A DNA stretch of 64,000 bases from Cellulomonas sp. SLBN-39 (GTDB taxonomy: Bacteria; Actinomycetota; Actinomycetes; Actinomycetales; Cellulomonadaceae), in assembly GCF_006715865.1 (NCBI RefSeq), contig NZ_VFOA01000001.1:1674001-1738000 (forward strand), written 5' to 3'. Shown piece by piece: positions 62,167 to 64,000 of the stretch. The notes below the pieces were generated by a model that saw only the letters and a program-made list of their open reading frames with translations, did not search any database and was not told the DNA's origin. Positions within the stretch are counted from its first letter, which is position 1. Each line of letters begins with the position of its first letter. The position numbers were made by a program, and so were the translations under genes.

Positions 62167-63510
62167 ATGCATGAGCATCTGATCGGTTGCGCTGCGTCTG
62201 GTACATGCCCGTCACCAACAGCACACCTGCGCCTCGACGAAGTTCACACTTTCTGGCACAGGTGCCTGGACAACTATCAAGAGCCGAATCTCTTCCGGAC
62301 AGACCTGAACGCAGGAATCCAAGCCATCCGCAATGTGACTTTCGCCCTTCAAAAAGAGATGCGTCACATCGAGGGCTTCACCGAGTGGTACACGCCGTGG
62401 CGTGACGCGATGACGCGTACACCTGTCCTAAAATGGCTCGTCCAAGCCCGGAATCAGATCGTCAAGGAAGGCGACCTGGTCACCCACAGTAGGCTGCGAG
62501 CCAGGCTTGTATTCGACTACTATGCTGCGGCAGCTATCGCGGAAGAGCGAGCGCACGAGTTCGCTCTTGAGCCAATTGAAATAGAGTCGGAGGTCTTGGC
62601 AAGCCTGGAGGAAGTCCGCGCCAACGTCGAAGAGTTGAGACTCCCGGACGCTGTCCTCGCTGACGGCATAGTCGTACTGGAGCGGCGCTGGGTAGCAGAG
62701 GGATTCCCAGCGTCTGAACTACTGAATGCTATTGCTTATGCATTCTCGTTTCTCGCCAGCCTTGTGCTTGACGCTGATGTGCAATTCTCCGCCACCAGGC
62801 CAGATCTTGAGTTGGACCCGGACACCATTGGAACGGTCGGCTGCCGATATCCGGCCGCTCTACGACCGCCGTGCATGGTGAGCACGCATAGGGCCCGCAC
62901 AGCATCCTTTCGGTATGTCGACGGGGATTCGAACGTGGGCGGCTTTACGTCGGCGATCGAATTCGACCCGGAAGCTCTCAAGGCGGCCGCAGGGAAGTAC
63001 GGGCCGCCGATGCAGGTAATTGGCGCCCGTAGCGCCCTCGACTACGTCAAACCGTACGCCGCGCTGGGAGAGCAGATCTTGCGGAGCGGCGAGGATCACG
63101 GGTGGTTTCACTTCTTCTACCGCGGTGGCGAGCGACTTCATACAGAGTTCGTGGCCGCGCGCGATAGGGCGGACAAGTTCGCACTTTCTCAGCAACTTGC
63201 CGAACTCGCTATTCGGATTGGCGCCGACGGAGTCCTGCAGGTCGCTGAGGTCTGGATCGGAAGGTTGCCGGAGGAAGGGCAAGCTCTCATTCCGCCTGCG
63301 CTGCAACCAGACCGCACCGAGGCGCTCCAGATATATGCTGAAATCTCTTCTGGCGAGACCCGCGGGCTAATTATTCCGTTCTCTCGCTCGGCATTTGGTG
63401 GCGTGCAGATTGGTGAGACAATCGAAGAGAGCCATCCGTCGAACTTCCTTCTACCGCTAAGAGCAGCCTGGCGAGCCGGACGACGGGGTGCGCCGGAGGC
63501 GGGCTCTTGA
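62167..63510 (+). CDS. Hypothetical protein in acquired lower-GC segment
   Basis: The 447-residue protein starts MHEHLIGCAASGTCPSPT with GAGAGAGGAT 5 bases upstream; an upstream ATG (61978) would add low-quality sequence. It is cytoplasmic, without signal or membrane segment. Runs such as TFWHRCLDNYQEPNLFRTD, LQKEMRHIEGFTEWYTPW and PTRPDLELDPDTIGTVG show a real protein, and the N-terminal 150 residues are helix-rich. I recognise no family. Codon use is far less GC-rich than in its neighbours (frequent T/A in third positions), so it was acquired recently, possibly as a defence or phage-related gene. Confidence 0.75.
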   Translation: MHEHLIGCAASGTCPSPTAHLRLDEVHTFWHRCLDNYQEPNLFRTDLNAGIQAIRNVTFALQKEMRHIEGFTEWYTPWRDAMTRTPVLKWLVQARNQIVKEGDLVTHSRLRARLVFDYYAAAAIAEERAHEFALEPIEIESEVLASLEEVRANVEELRLPDAVLADGIVVLERRWVAEGFPASELLNAIAYAFSFLASLVLDADVQFSATRPDLELDPDTIGTVGCRYPAALRPPCMVSTHRARTASFRYVDGDSNVGGFTSAIEFDPEALKAAAGKYGPPMQVIGARSALDYVKPYAALGEQILRSGEDHGWFHFFYRGGERLHTEFVAARDRADKFALSQQLAELAIRIGADGVLQVAEVWIGRLPEEGQALIPPALQPDRTEALQIYAEISSGETRGLIIPFSRSAFGGVQIGETIEESHPSNFLLPLRAAWRAGRRGAPEAGS

Positions 63511-63822
63511 CTTGAAGTAGCAACGTAACTCGGGAGGCGACCACAGCGGTTCGAGGGCAAGGGGCGCAGCGCCCGCAGCCCGCTCTGCGGGCGAGGACGA
63601 ACGGTCCCGCGGCAGCGCCTCTGAACGGGTGACCTCGTTGAGGTGAGCCGCACGCCTGTGGTTGGGTGCGGGCACTGCGTCCTGAAACCACAACGAGACA
63701 CATGCCAGCGACGGGTCTGTGAGGGGCGCCCCAGGAACCCTCCCGGTGAGCCCGTCGCCCCCACACGAGACAACGAACGCGCGCAGCGTCCCCGGTCGTC
63801 ATCCCGGTGGCGTGTGGTCACG
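63511..63822. other. 312-base gap between the acquired gene and the Fic-like gene
   Basis: Apart from the hairpin at 63571-63592 this stretch holds no gene that I can support. Arms TGTGGTT/AACCACA near 63656-63693 could form another hairpin. GC content rises again towards its right end. Confidence 0.5.
63571..63592 (+). terminator. Hairpin after the acquired gene
   Basis: A perfect 8-bp stem GCCCGCAG / CTGCGGGC with a 6-base loop lies 60 bases after the stop; a smaller GGGCGC A GCGCCC hairpin precedes it. Likely terminator. Confidence 0.55.
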
Positions 63823-64000
63823 TCAGGGCATCCAGCGGGGCCTGCATGATCTGGTGCACGTCCTGCGCTATCCAGTAGTCACGCCCCGACATCCGACCGA
63901 CCTTCGTCAGCCACCCCCTCGCCACAGCGTCCCCGACGAGGTTGCGCGCACCCTGGTTCGACAGGCCGGAGGCGCTCTGTGCCCTGGCCACCGTCATGAT
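63823..64000 (-). CDS. C-terminal part of a winged-helix protein, possibly Fic family
   Basis: The last 58 residues of a minus-strand gene whose start lies beyond the right edge read MTVARAQSASGLSNQGARN, then LVGDAVARGWLTKVGRMSGRDYWIAQDVHQIMQ and end APLDALT. The helix-turn-helix with a wing (S-G-L-S-x-Q-G-A-R-N ... G-R-D-Y-W-I) is typical of the C-terminal DNA-binding extension of Fic-domain proteins, which AMPylate targets. The catalytic HxFx(D/E)GN(G/K)R motif is not in the window, so the family is only probable. Confidence 0.55.

Noticed and set aside
63189..63821. 210-codon minus-strand frame at the right end
   Set aside because: Overlaps the acquired gene antisense and reads as Arg/Ser-rich noise.
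1..64000. CRISPR arrays, insertion sequences, rRNA genes, replication origin
   Set aside because: No regularly spaced repeats, transposase-like genes, rRNA sequence or DnaA-box cluster were seen in the window.

Overview
The window is high-GC actinobacterial DNA, very probably from a Cellulomonas. The best single clue is an 822-residue cellobiose phosphorylase (35248-37716) that matches in length and in the position of its catalytic Asp490 what I remember of the Cellulomonas gilvus enzyme. CebR-like operators, GTG starts and 4-base stop/start overlaps (GTGA or ATGA) fit the same group. Codon use is uniformly GC-rich until about 61.9 kb, where composition drops into what looks like an acquired segment.

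Left part (1-13 kb): a transglutaminase and a fused ATP-grasp/alpha-E protein on the minus strand; two coupled YibE/F membrane proteins; a DUF234-type ATPase behind a strong palindrome; a six-gene operon of zinc-independent ribosomal proteins (L28, L33, S14, L31, L36, L32) divergent from a CobW-like protein without a P-loop, resembling the mycobacterial zinc-starvation ribosome-hibernation locus; and a PAS/GAF/SpoIIE phosphatase.

Middle (13-35 kb): a DUF4352 protein and two paralogous PASTA lipoproteins with a shared upstream motif; a TetR-controlled ABC-2 exporter; unknown small genes around a tRNA-Gly(TCC); a catecholate-type siderophore uptake operon (fepB, two permeases, fepC) divergent from an enterochelin esterase across an iron box; and a divergent locus with an ABC exporter (peptidoglycan-binding adaptor, ATPase, FtsX permease) on one side and a small secreted two-cysteine peptide plus two lipoproteins on the other. 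That last locus is the best candidate here for an undescribed system.

Right part (34-62 kb): aldose epimerase and cellobiose phosphorylase, dCTP deaminase, an SDR, a Nudix protein, two ABC exporters (one under a MarR with a perfect 13-bp palindrome), a SugE guanidinium exporter behind a guanidine-III riboswitch, two chemoreceptors, a PIN/HTH toxin-antitoxin pair, an esterase, a GtrA protein and a complete iron-regulated desferrioxamine-type operon (desA-desB-desC-desD followed by a penicillin-acylase-like and a second acyltransferase gene). Hydroxamate synthesis here and catecholate uptake 25 kb away give the cell its own siderophore and probably use of foreign ones.

The right end (61.9-64 kb) carries an unrecognised lower-GC gene and the C-terminal end of a winged-helix protein, possibly of the Fic family.
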